From the NCBI GenBank assembly GCA_026545225.1, contig CM048849.1, positions 12,903,541 to 12,967,540 on the forward strand: 64,000 bases of DNA, written 5' to 3'. Of this stretch, positions 1-9,316 are shown piece after piece. Each line of letters starts with the position of its first letter. Position 1 is the first letter of the stretch. Origin of the DNA: Cornus controversa. Lineage: Eukaryota > Streptophyta > Magnoliopsida > Cornales > Cornaceae. Under the pieces are notes generated by a model. It did no database searches. It was given only the letters and a program-made list of their open reading frames with translations, and was not told the origin of the DNA. A program made the translations under genes and the position numbers.

Positions 1-197
1 AGGAGGTACAAGATCATTATTGCATCCCTTTACATTACGATCAATCTCATGAAAATTTCCATATTACGTTCAATCTCATAAAATTCTTTCTTCCACTGGT
101 ACAAGCCTTACATTCATCAAGACCCTTTTCTTCTTTGCTTCTCTGGTCTTCCCATTTTCTTGTGAGGAACTGATGGAAGAGTGGAACATATCCTTCA
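1..197 (-). pseudogene. MULE transposase, C-terminal tail fragment (copy 1)
   Basis: Read on the minus strand, this stretch contains a basic GRP-type motif (HKKMGRPEKQRRKGS) followed by a stop. MULE/MuDR transposases carry a similar GRPKK(S/K)RR tail between the SWIM finger and a terminal zinc knuckle. It is cut from the rest of the gene by the solo LTR that begins at 198. The five bases 193-197 (CTTCA) are the target duplication of that LTR. Only the GRP motif is recognisable; downstream the frame is broken. The assignment rests mostly on continuity with 1897-2006. Confidence 0.55.
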
Positions 198-1896
198 TGA
201 TAACTGTTCAATTCTATGCATTTGAACCCTCTTTATTGCATATGTTAGTTCCATTTCTACGTTTACCAAGATATGTTTACGGTATTTTTGTATTTTTGAT
301 GTATTGCAGGTCTTGTAGTAAAAGGAGCAAAGTTTGAGGCTTTTTGCAGCTGAAGAGAAAAGTCAGAAATTGCAGCCAAGGCATCTCGATCAATCGAGAT
401 GTTGATCTCGATCAATCGAGATCTCGATTGATCGAGATCTCATTTCGATTGATCGAAATCTCGATCAATCGAGATGTTGATCTCGAGATCTCGATTGATC
501 GAGATCTCATTTCGATTGATCAAAATCTCGATCAATCGAGATGTTGATCTCGATCAATCGAGATCTCGATTGATCGAGATCTCATTTCGATTGATCGAAA
601 TCTCGATCAATCGAGATGTTGATCTCGAGATCTCGATTGATCGAGATCTCATTTCGATTGATCAAAATCTCGATCAATCGAGATGTTGATCTCGATCAAT
701 CGAGATCTCGATTGATCGAGATCTCATTTTGATTGATCAAAATCTCGATCAATCGAGATCCAATCTCGATTGATCGAGATTCTGCAGATGCCACTTGCCC
801 ACTTGCTCACTTGCTTTCCCACTTGTAACAAAATCCCCCTTTTTGCACGACTTAGGGGGATTGTTTGACTTGAACAAGACCTTTGGGGACCTTCTTGATA
901 TAATGAGTATATATATTGATATATATATATATATGGTGGGCCCCAAGGTTGAAAAGGAAGCCATAAAGCACAAAGAAGCCATTTTTCTCATATATCTCAC
1001 ACACATCAGAATATACAAGGAGAGACATTCGGGAGAGGAGAAAGAGGAGCTGAACCAGACCTTGAAGCTCCAATTTCTTCATCAATGGAAGAGTGCAAGG
1101 CAACCATGCGCAACTAACTTCTATACTAGGGTGTTGTTGAAGCCCCTAGCCATGTAAACATGTTCATTTTTGTAGGACTTGGGATTTGTAATTAAATGTT
1201 GATTATCTAGTCTAGTGACAATGTACACTTATACATTTCTTTTATATATTCATGTGATTTTGGTTTTATTCTTATCTTAGAGCATAATCTTTCATGTGAA
1301 TGCACAACATTTGCATCTTCCACAAGAAGTGCAAATGATGGCTAGATAATGGTGTTTAAATGAATGTGTTGTGTTTACTTGTATAAACCATGCCAAGATA
1401 AGGTAGCTTGGAAGCATGTAGGTTCACTTAGAGAGTAGGGTAATTAGGTAGTTAGTTAGGTTGAAGAGCTATGCTTGTTGAAGATGGATTATGATAGGTT
1501 AGCACACACATTAATCTTGTGATATGTCATTGAGGTCACAAGCCTAATGACATTGTTAGGCATTTAATTTATGAATCCTATGCTTGCTACACTTATGAAC
1601 ATGTGAATGGCTAGTGGTGGAAACCAACCCTAGTTCTCTCTCCCAACTTTTACTCTTTAAATTTATTGTCATTATATTCATGCAATAGTTTTATAAACAA
1701 AAACTCAAAACCCTATTTTTAGGATTAAAGTGGAATTAATCTTTGTTTAAGACAATTACAACTAGTCTTCGTGGGATCGATACCCTCTATATAGAACCGT
1801 ATCTACAAAGATTCGTGCTCTTGCGAGTGGTTAAATAATATTTTGATAAAAAGGGCAAAATTAAGCTTTCAATATAATTCAAGTCCAACCACATCA
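198..1896 (+). repeat. Solo LTR of an Athila-type Ty3/gypsy element (solo LTR 1)
   Basis: It starts TGATAACTG and ends CCACATCA (TGAT...ATCA ends) and is flanked by the 5-bp duplication CTTCA (193-197 and 1897-1901), so it is a clean solo LTR left by LTR-LTR recombination. It is clearly related along its length to the 1430-bp LTRs of elements A and B but is 1699 bp long. The extra length comes from an expanded palindromic repeat array at about 380-780. A TATA-like run (GATATATATATATATATGG) at about 920-945 precedes a GGGCCC-containing leader, as in the other LTRs. Small reading frames here are repeat artefacts. Confidence 0.9.
380..780. repeat. Expanded palindromic array, 142-bp higher-order period
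   Basis: This is a dense run of the near-palindrome TCTCGATCAATCGAGA and its complement. The marker GTTGATCTCGATCAATCG recurs at 401, 543 and 685, and the variant GTTGATCTCGAGATCTCG at 476 and 618. Both give a 142-bp higher-order unit present about 2.7 times. Other LTRs of the family have only about 115 bp of the same motif (for example 2191-2306), so this copy has amplified. Confidence 0.9.
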
Positions 1897-2006
1897 CTTC
1901 ACAGTTCACCATTTTCCTTAAGCATAATGGCTTAATTATATTTGCATATATCATAAGGTATGTCTCCTTATAGTAATGATGACTCACATATTCCTCAATG
2001 ATGCCT
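1897..2006 (-). pseudogene. MULE transposase fragment between two LTR insertions (copy 1)
   Basis: On the minus strand this 110-bp island encodes EEYVSHHYYKETYLMIYANI followed by IKPLCL. That matches the segment after the SWIM finger in MULE transposases (consensus near EDYVDxxYxxETYxxxYxxxIxP). It joins in sense to the SWIM fragment at 3437 once the LTR at 2007-3436 is removed. The last five bases, TGCCT (2002-2006), are that LTR's target duplication. Confidence 0.8.
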
Positions 2007-3436
2007 TGATAAATGTTCAATTCTATGCATTTGAACCCTCTTTATTGCATATGTTAGTTTTGTTTTTGCGTTTACCGAGATATGTTTACGGTATTTTTGT
2101 GTTTTTGATGTTTTGCAGGTATTGGAGTAAAAGGAGCAAAGTTGGAAGCTTTCTGCAGTCAAGAGAAGAAATCAGAAATTGTTGCCAAGGCATCTCGATC
2201 AATCGAGATGTGGATTTCGCTCAATCGAGATTTTGATTGATCGAAATCTCATTTCGATTGATCGAAATCTCGATCAATCGAGATTCAGTTTCGATCAATC
2301 GAAACTCTGCAGAGTCCACTTGGCCACTTGCTCACCTGCTCTCCCACTTGCAACAAAATCCCCCTTTTTGCACGACTTAGGGGGATTGTCTGACTTGAAC
2401 AAGACTTTTGGGAGCCTTCTTGATACAAGAGATATATATAATGATATATATATATATATGGTGGGCCCAAAGGAGAAAAAGGAGCCAAAAAGCATACAAA
2501 AAGCACCAAAAAGCCATATATCTGATATATCTCTCAATACACACAAGAAGATCAGCAGAGAGACCTTTGGGAGAGGAAGAGGATAGCTGAACCAGACCAA
2601 GAAGCTTCATTCTCTTCATCAATGGAAGGGTGCAAGGCAACCATGATCAACTAACTCTTCTACTAGGGTGTTGGTTTCAACCCCTAGCCATGTAAACTTG
2701 TTCATCTTTGTAGCTCTTGGGATTTGTAATTACATGTTGATTATTTAGCCTAGTGATTATGTACACAAATACATCTCTTTTATATATTCATTTGATATGG
2801 AATTTATTCTTGTCTTAGAGTAGGTTTTGTCACTTGAATGCACAACATTTGCATATTCCACAAGAAGTGCAAATGATGGCTAGATAATGGTGTTTAAATG
2901 AATGTGTGATGTTAGTTTGTATAGACCATGCCAAGACAAGGTAGTTTGGATGCATGTAGTGTTCACTTAGAGAGTAGAGTAATTAGGTAGTTAGTTAGGT
3001 TGAGGAGCTATACTTGTTGAAGATGGATTATGATAGGTTAGCACACACATTGATCTTTTGATATGTCATTGAGGTCACAAGCCTAATGACATTGTTAGGC
3101 ATTTAATTAATGAATCCCTTGCTTGCTACACTTATGAACATGTGAATGGCTAGTGGTGGAAACCAACCCTAGTTCTCTCTCCCAACTTTACTCTTTAATT
3201 TTATTGTCATTTCATTTATGCAATAGTTTTTAACACAAAATCAAAAACCTGTTTTTAGAATTAAAGTGGAATTAATCTTTCTTTATGACAATTAACGACT
3301 AGTCCTCGTGGGATCGATACCCTCTATATAGAACCTTATCTGCAAAGATTCGTGCTCTTGCGAGTGGTTAAATTATATTTTGATAAAAAAAGGGCAAAAA
3401 TTAAGCTTACAATATAATTTAGTTCCGACCACATCA
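2007..3436 (+). repeat. Solo LTR, same family as elements A and B (solo LTR 2)
   Basis: This is a 1430-bp LTR with ends TGATAAATG...CCACATCA, flanked on both sides by TGCCT (2002-2006, 3437-3441). It has exactly the length of the LTR at 16723-18152 and differs from it at about ten positions seen by eye. The bases after both LTRs (TGCCTCTTTTAAGTC...) are also the same, so both occupy the same insertion site in duplicated DNA. The palindrome array is at 2191-2306 and a TATA-like run at about 2440-2460. This is probably the collapsed sibling of element A. Confidence 0.92.
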
Positions 3437-4150
3437 TGCCTCTTTTAAGTCTAATACAAGCTACTGTATGTATGCATGGCATACCAGGGACCTCCCATTG
3501 CCTAAAACTGCATGTCTTCTTACCCAATTCAACTGCATCATTATGCCCATTAGTGTCAATCTCATACAGAAGTAGGCCAGCATGCTGGGCATGACATTTT
3601 CTGGCTTTTATCCTAAATGATTCCACCTCTGCCAGCATATTTGGACATAAAATACCTTATTGTCATTGCATGTATTCTCTCTTCTATTGGTACCTCTTCA
3701 TCAAATACCTTATAATCGTTTCAAACATGTAAATCATTAGTTTTTCCCTGGCCTTTACAATTTGGCTGTTCCAAGACTCATCCATGTTGTTGTTTAAATC
3801 ATATTTTGAGGTCAATGTCAAATCACACTTGGACAATAATTTGGCAGGAATCTTATTGAGCCAATCAAGAGCACTAGTGTGAAACTGAAATTGTTTCTTT
3901 GTAAATGAATTGGTAGCATTCCAAATTTCTGTTTTTAATTACAAACATGGAAATTTCTTATTAAAATTTTCATACAAGTGTCTAACACAAAACCTATGGT
4001 CTGTCACATTGGATAAGTTGTCTAACACATCCAGTAACTCCTTATGTGTATCAGAAATGAAAGTTAACCCATAAGGGGGGCAAAATTTTCCATCAACTCC
4101 TCCATACAATCCCAAGTCTCCCTTAAGAAACATTAAGTGTCCCAACCTAA
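3437..4150 (-). pseudogene. MULE (MuDR-type) transposase, core to SWIM finger, decayed (copy 1)
   Basis: Read right to left on the minus strand, three blocks of a Mutator-like transposase follow one another. First comes the end of the catalytic domain with LTFISDTHKELLD and DHRFCVRHLYENFNKKFP (about 4145-3939). Next is a block ending in DESWNSQIVKAREKL and MFETI (about 3860-3670). Last is a SWIM zinc finger, TCSFRQWEVPGMPCIH (about 3500). SWIM fingers follow CxCxnCxH; here the second cysteine is phenylalanine. Frames change and stops intervene, so it is a pseudogene. The C-terminal part continues at 1897-2006 and 1-197 beyond two LTR insertions. Confidence 0.85.
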
Positions 4151-4601
4151 TTAAAAGACATTAGGATTTTCCCGCAACCCCTATTGAGGTGGATTTCCTT
4201 ATTGAACTTTGGCCCAACGTTTCACACCTTAGATGTCCGATTCATGGAATTTTGGTGAAATACAAAGAGATCCAGAATCTAATTTCATTCAACCAACAAG
4301 GGATTTGGGCCATTTTGACAGTTAAAAATAAGAGTTACAAACATATTACCAAAACAGGATTAAAATTATATTCTGCATACAACTAAACGCCAGTCCGTAA
4401 TCTCCTTAAGCAATTACACTTCTCTTAGGCCTCTTCCTTGAGTTGTTTTGAGTTAAAACATGGAGTTGAATTGGTCCCATTGATATAGGGTTCTTCTCAC
4501 TCTCTTAAATGTTATATTTGAAAGCCCACAAATCGTGATTTGAGTGAAATTATCATTAAGGACCTGAAAATATGAAAAACACTAAAATAGAGTAAAATCA
4601 C
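4151..4601. other. Non-coding remainder between MULE fragment and Tat LTR (copy 1)
   Basis: No recognisable protein domain is seen on either strand. It may be an intron or decayed 5' part of the MULE. It ends at ATCAC, just before the Tat-type LTR. The same sequence occurs at 18867-19317. Confidence 0.5.
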
Positions 4602-5469
4602 TGTTCGATTATAAACGAATTAGCCAAGTAGGCCAATTGCTTGCGGGTATGCCAGAGCCGTGGTGTCAAGTATCTCATTTGGAGGTTGTGTTGGATCAAG
4701 CGATTGGCTAGAGAGAGAGAATACAAAACTCCCTGTTGAGTTCTTTTCTTGACTCAACTAAGAGGGCTTTTAACTGTGCGCATAGAATTGCAAGACTGAA
4801 TCGTAGCAAGGAGGGGGTAGAAGGAGGGAGATAGCAAAGAGGGAGGTAGAAATTGAGGGAGAAATAGACTGACAAATAGATTAGAGGAGGCCAAAAACAA
4901 GGAAGTTGAGGGAGATATAGATTGAGTGAGAGATAGAACAATATTAGGGACAATATTGAGGGAGAAATACATATTGCACATGACACAATTGCTTAATTGT
5001 GGTTATTGGGAACCCTTAATACAGAGTCATTTACCTTTATTTCTAGAAGAAAAAGGAATATATCACCGAACTTAATTCTAAATTACACGATAATTACAGA
5101 AAAAAGATAATAAAGGGAAATACATGATCACCACTTTATCATTTTCTCCATGCAAGAGTCCACATTCAGCCCAAAATTATTTTATGCAGTACTCTCCTTA
5201 TGTAGAGTCCATGCTTGACCCATTCTTCCAATATCACCAAAACTCATAGGAGTTCTTATCGGATACCAACTTTCCATGTACATACAGATCGTGGATATGT
5301 ATCTATAGTTGTAACTTGATTACCTATATGCAATGGTACCCAACTACCTTCCTGTCTCCTTCTGTCGGCCTTCCCTTAGTGCATCGAGCTCCTTAGACTC
5401 CAAGTTATTTCAGACTCCTTGCAAAAAACCCGTAAAATTAAATTACATCCACATAGAAACACACACACT

Positions 5470-5503
<34 letters not shown>

Positions 5504-5666
5504 CAGGCATTTGGATATGTATATCTCTCTATATCTGCTTATTCCTTTAAGATAATCTTACTAAATTCTCGACCCTATAGATTTTCCCCAAGATGGACTC
5601 CTTGTCAACCCCTTAACAACAGCCTTATCCTTGGCTGCCAAGTGGCGCCAAGTTTGGGTACGAACA
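4602..5666 (-). repeat. LTR of a Tat-type Ty3/gypsy element (copy 1)
   Basis: Its ends are TGTTCGATTA and GTACGAACA (inverted TGTT...AACA), length 1065 bp. It matches 19318-27935 (interrupted by element C) almost exactly, and the LTR at 62935-64000 with roughly 15 percent divergence by eye. The bases just right of it, ACTGCCCCCTGAA, read on the minus strand as a purine-rich tract abutting the LTR, so it is the 3' LTR of a minus-strand element. Inside it lies a CA/TA microsatellite (about 5463-5505). Confidence 0.85.
5463..5505. repeat. (CA)n(TA)n microsatellite in the Tat LTR
   Basis: Runs of CACACA followed by TATATA. The same tract occurs in copy 2 at about 27728-27770. In the right-hand LTR (about 63830) the CA run is missing and only a short TATATA remains. 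Confidence 0.9.
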
Positions 5667-5959
5667 ACTGCCCCCTGAATTCAAATACTTGGGATGAGCC
5701 TTTCCCCTCCTCACACAAATTTCAAGGGATTTTGAATTTGAATAGTGTTTTATCCTCATTAATTTAAGGAATCTTGGTGTTCTCCCTCAGCTTCACGCTT
5801 GTCATAAAAGCTTACAACTCCCGTAGCCGTTCATGAACCCTAGCTACCCATTATATAAGCTCAACCATTTTCCTCTCTACTTCACATTGCTACAATATCC
5901 TCTTTCTACAATCAAATTCCAGTAAACCAACCTTGCTTTCTTCTGCTTTTTCTAACCCC
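5667..5959 (+). promoter_or_regulatory. PPT of Tat element and promoter-like region of its antisense ORF (copy 1)
   Basis: Purine tract of the minus-strand element at 5667-5680. On the plus strand a good plant TATA box, TATATAAG (5852-5859), lies about 100 bp before the ATG of the mobile-domain ORF at 5960. CTCAACC and CTTC-rich leader sequence follows, as in many plant 5' UTRs. Promoter activity is inferred. Confidence 0.55.
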
Positions 5960-6985
5960 ATGGCTCCTAAATCAACCAATCTAGCACTCCCGTCCGATGA
6001 TCCCTCATTTAATAGCAAACAGGCCGAGGTGACAATCAACGCCATTGCTCTAAGCCAACTTTAATTTGATGTCCTCATCGACCATCCCAATGGTACCAAA
6101 GGACTCGGCCCTTCCTTCATAGAGGAAATGCCCTCTGCAATTTCCCCTTTCTACGCATTGGCCGAGAAATAGCTCATTTTTCAGAGCCTAATGACTATAA
6201 ATGAACCTCCTATCACTAACTTCTATATCCATAATTGGTATTTGATTAATTCTGACTGAAACAGATGGGTTGATCGCATTTTTATTGAAAAGGGGAAGCT
6301 ATGGAAAGCTTCTGGCATCTATGTCCAACTTAGTGCGATGCCCATAATCCAGGACAAGTACATTATCTACTCTGCTTCTCTATTTTGGTCGATTACAATC
6401 GACTCTTTCAACTTGCCATGTGGGATGCTTTCCCCAACCATCAGAGACATTTGTATGCTAACTAGACTCAGGGCGACCGGTATCGAGGTCAATTCCCTTC
6501 TTCTCGAATCAACAATATCATTTAACTATCTAACTAAGACCACCGGTAGCAAAGTCACTATGTCGTCCAATAGTCCCTTCATGAAAGCCACTAGGAAGAG
6601 TTCCAATCCCATTGAGATGATGAGCACATTGCATTCTTTTTGTAGTGGCTAAACAAATGCCTCCTTTGCATGCCGGTCCTCCAGGTTACCGAGGATGTGG
6701 TAGAATTGCATTAGCTCTGGTCGATGGGAAAAGTCTTACCTTGGCCCTTTTCATTCTTTGCAATCTCTACATAGGACTCCACGATCTCTTGGCGACTCAC
6801 TATGTTTGCTCAGGAGGCCCTTTCCAGTTATTCCAGATCTTGCGAAGAGCTTATTTCCCTGAGCCAAGTGTAGAAATTTCTCCATCAGCCAGTGACTCAT
6901 TAGTCTCTTTCTTATATACTTTGGCTTTGCCCAAGGCCAATCTTTCAACGACTAGGTCAACTTTTTCCTCATTGCCATCAACGAC
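5960..6985 (+). pseudogene. Antisense plant-mobile-domain (PMD, aminotransferase-like) ORF, 5' part (copy 1)
   Basis: The frame starts at ATG 5960 (MAPKSTNLALPSDD). It contains blocks typical of the plant mobile domain found in host genes and in the extra ORF of Tat/Retand retrotransposons: LPCGMLSPTIRDICMLTRL (about 6412-6470), then IAFFL-stop-WLNK (about 6632), then LALVDGKSLTLALFILCNLY and GGPFQLFQILRRAYFPE. Stops and frameshifts break it. It runs opposite to the gag-pol of its element, as described for Tat antisense ORFs. The copy is cut at about 6985 by the fusion to element A; the rest of the gene is seen only in copy 2. Confidence 0.75.
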
Positions 6986-6986
6986 T
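6981..6986. other. Chimeric junction: Tat antisense ORF joined to Athila gag
   Basis: Sequence up to about 6981 follows copy 2 (through 29250, CATTGCCATCAA). From 6986 (TGGATCCAAAATGAG) it follows the gag start of Athila element B (minus strand near 41535, ATGGATCCAAATGAG). Only four bases, CGAC, are ambiguous. No 5' LTR, primer site or target duplication lies here, so this is a recombination or assembly junction and not an insertion boundary. The gag start codon is lost. Confidence 0.9.
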
Positions 6987-7069
6987 GGATCCAAAATGAG
7001 AGACAACCTCCCGGTCTACCTCCTTTTAATCATGAACAACCACCTCCACACCCACCTCCTCAAGGAGAG

Positions 7070-9316
7070 TTGCTTATGGACTTTTACCTTCCGACTACAT
7101 TTGAAGTACCTTCATGTATTCAATTTCCGGATGTAGCGGCAAATCAATTCGAAATAAAGTCCTCCACCATCAATCTTCTTAATCGCTTCCACGGTCTTCC
7201 TAATGAGGATCCATACCGGCACTTAGATTACTTCCTTTCTGTGTGTTCCACCATTCGTGTACCACACTTTACGGAGGATGATCTAAAGCTACGTCTGTTC
7301 CCCTTTTCCCTACAAGATAAGGCTAGAAGTTGGTTCAATTCCCTAGAACCCAACTCAATCCATTCTTGGGCGGAGATGCAAATAGAGTTCTTAAAGAAAT
7401 ACTTCCCAATGGGTAAGACAAGTGATATTCGGCGAGCAATCACCGGATTCACCCAAATTGACCAAGAACAATTCCATGAGACGTGGGAGAGGTTAAAAGA
7501 TCTTTTAAAATCATGTCCGCATCATGCTGTCCCAAAATGGCAGCTAGTGCAAAGTTTTTATGATGGGGTGAGTGAGCAACACAGACAAATGATAGACTCC
7601 GCGTGTGGGGGTGGATACCTTTTGAAAAGCCCCGATGAGGCATGGAAACTTTTTCAAACCCTAAGCAACAATTCAGCTCAACGCTCCTCCACTAGGAAAG
7701 GGAAGGCCACCCAACCTTGTAGAGGAGTGCATGAGATTTCACGGGTAGATGAGGTAGCCATGCAAGTAGAAGCCTTGTCCCGAAAAATGGATTTAATCAT
7801 GAAAAATGGGCTGCCTACTCCTAACCAATCTGTCCAAAATCAGGAGGGATGTTCGTTTTGCTATAGCACTTCGCATTTTGTGCGAGATTGTCCTATTGCC
7901 GGGCAATCTCCCGATTATGCTCAAGAGCAAGCGAAGGCCTTGTACGCTAAACAAATGAATGATCCATATTCGAACACGTACAATCCTGGTTACAAGAACC
8001 ATCTGGCTTTTTCATGGAAGAATCAAGAATCAAGTCCCTCTTTCCAAGGGCAAAGTTCTTTTAATTCCCAACCTCAACAGCCTCATTATAGGCCAAACCC
8101 TCAACCTTACAATCAAAGATCAAATTACCAACAACCACCACCTCCTCCAAGAAGCCAAAGCTTTGAAGAACGAGTGATAAGCAATCTTGAGGCCAACACC
8201 CGCTTATTGCAAACTCATTCTCAATCAATCTCTAAGCTTGAAGCCAATGCTCAATCTATGGCTAGGTTAGAAGCTCAGATCGGGCAACTAGCTAATGCCT
8301 TAAATAGAAGGGAGGAAGGTAAGTTGCCGAGTCAACCGGTGGCGAATCCTAAAGGTGTCCATATGATTGAAGATCCATCATCTTCAAATTGTAATGCTCC
8401 TCCAGAGCAAGTTCAATCAATCACAACCTTGAGGAGTGGTAAAATCATTAACTCCAAGGTAGGAGAGGAAGAGAGAAAGGAATTACAAGAGCAACCTAAA
8501 AATCCAAAAGAATCCCAATTAAATCCAAAATTGTTTCCGTCAAATCCAAATTTGCAAAATACCCCTTTAAATCCAAAAGGAAAGGCAAGTGAAGTTGTGT
8601 CATCATCGATTCCAAATCTTGACACCTCTTATGATCCTCCGGTTCCTTTTCCTCAACGATTGAAGGAACCTTCTCATTTCGGGAAGCAAGGAGAGAAAAT
8701 CCAAGACATGATGGAGATCTTCAAACAAGTAAAGATCAATCTCCCTCTCCTTGATGCTATTCGACAAATTCCCTCTTATGCGAAATTCTTGAAGGACTTA
8801 TGCACTCAAAAGCGCAAATCTAGGAATAAAGTTCCTAAGAAAGTCCTCTTAACTGAGCACATAAGCTCCATTTTCCAACACCAAGCCCCTCCTAAATTCA
8901 AAGATCCGGGTGCTCCGACCATTTCGTGCACCATCGGAAATCAATCTTTTGAAAAAGCACTTCTTGATCTAGGGGCTAGTGTCAATTTGCTTCCATTCTC
9001 AGTTTACCAACAACTAGGTTTGGGGGAACTTAAGCATACCACGGTTGTGTTGCAACTTGCCGACCGTTCGGTGAAGCAACCACGTGGCATCATTGAGGAT
9101 GTCATCATTCAAGTAGACAAATTCTATTTTCCGGTGGACTTCATAGTCCTTGACACGGAACCAGTTCAAAATCTGAATCACCATATTCCTATCATTCTAG
9201 GTCGTCCATTCTTGGCCACGGCAAACGCTTGCGTTAATTGCCGTACTGGAGTGATGGACATCTCTTTTGGGAATATGAAAGTCCGCTTGAACATCTTCAA
9301 TGCTTCCCACCACTGA
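7070..9316 (+). CDS. gag: Gag-protease of Athila element A
   Basis: The frame is open from the chimeric junction; the first ATG in frame is 7076 because the native start is lost. The encoded protein has a retrotransposon gag domain (about residues 45-200, [35 protein letters not shown]), which forms the virus-like particle. A CCHC zinc knuckle [14 protein letters not shown] lies at about 261-274. A Pro/Gln/Asn-rich linker precedes an aspartic protease (about 610-740) with active-site-like [12 protein letters not shown] and the flap/C-terminal block [17 protein letters not shown]. In element B the frame runs on into pol; here a 5-bp deletion at about 9313 creates the stop after NASHH. Expression from this locus would lack an LTR promoter. 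Confidence 0.93.
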   Translation: MLMDFYLPTTFEVPSCIQFPDVAANQFEIKSSTINLLNRFHGLPNEDPYRHLDYFLSVCSTIRVPHFTEDDLKLRLFPFSLQDKARSWFNSLEPNSIHSWAEMQIEFLKKYFPMGKTSDIRRAITGFTQIDQEQFHETWERLKDLLKSCPHHAVPKWQLVQSFYDGVSEQHRQMIDSACGGGYLLKSPDEAWKLFQTLSNNSAQRSSTRKGKATQPCRGVHEISRVDEVAMQVEALSRKMDLIMKNGLPTPNQSVQNQEGCSFCYSTSHFVRDCPIAGQSPDYAQEQAKALYAKQMNDPYSNTYNPGYKNHLAFSWKNQESSPSFQGQSSFNSQPQQPHYRPNPQPYNQRSNYQQPPPPPRSQSFEERVISNLEANTRLLQTHSQSISKLEANAQSMARLEAQIGQLANALNRREEGKLPSQPVANPKGVHMIEDPSSSNCNAPPEQVQSITTLRSGKIINSKVGEEERKELQEQPKNPKESQLNPKLFPSNPNLQNTPLNPKGKASEVVSSSIPNLDTSYDPPVPFPQRLKEPSHFGKQGEKIQDMMEIFKQVKINLPLLDAIRQIPSYAKFLKDLCTQKRKSRNKVPKKVLLTEHISSIFQHQAPPKFKDPGAPTISCTIGNQSFEKALLDLGASVNLLPFSVYQQLGLGELKHTTVVLQLADRSVKQPRGIIEDVIIQVDKFYFPVDFIVLDTEPVQNLNHHIPIILGRPFLATANACVNCRTGVMDISFGNMKVRLNIFNASHH

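Larger units (their letters stand above)
3437..6985. repeat. Large near-identical duplication, copy 1
   Basis: Holds MULE fragment, Tat LTR and 5' part of the antisense ORF. It matches 18153-19684 plus 27237-29250 with about a dozen differences noticed by eye in some 3.5 kb. Copy 2 additionally contains element C. Confidence 0.95.

Noticed and set aside
344..689. Two overlapping short ORFs rich in Ile-Ser-Arg-Asp repeats
   Set aside because: They are translations of the palindromic array in a solo LTR, with no domain and no conservation outside the repeat.
380..780. Regular short repeats resembling a CRISPR array
   Set aside because: The units abut without unique spacers, are palindromic, and lie in a plant LTR.
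749..1157. Frames over the TATATA region and leader of the LTRs, also seen at 2285-2640, 17001-17356, 31201-31496 and 42786-43091
   Set aside because: They follow microsatellite and leader sequence, occur on both strands and recur in every LTR copy; no codon pattern of a gene.
4708..4986. Minus-strand Leu/Pro/Ser-rich frames
   Set aside because: Produced by the purine-rich GAGGGAG tracts of the Tat LTR; not conserved as a frame in the LTR at 62935.
5960..6985. A host plant-mobile-domain gene
   Set aside because: The frame lies between the PPT and pol of a Tat element, opposite in sense, and is decayed; the element's own antisense ORF is the simpler reading.
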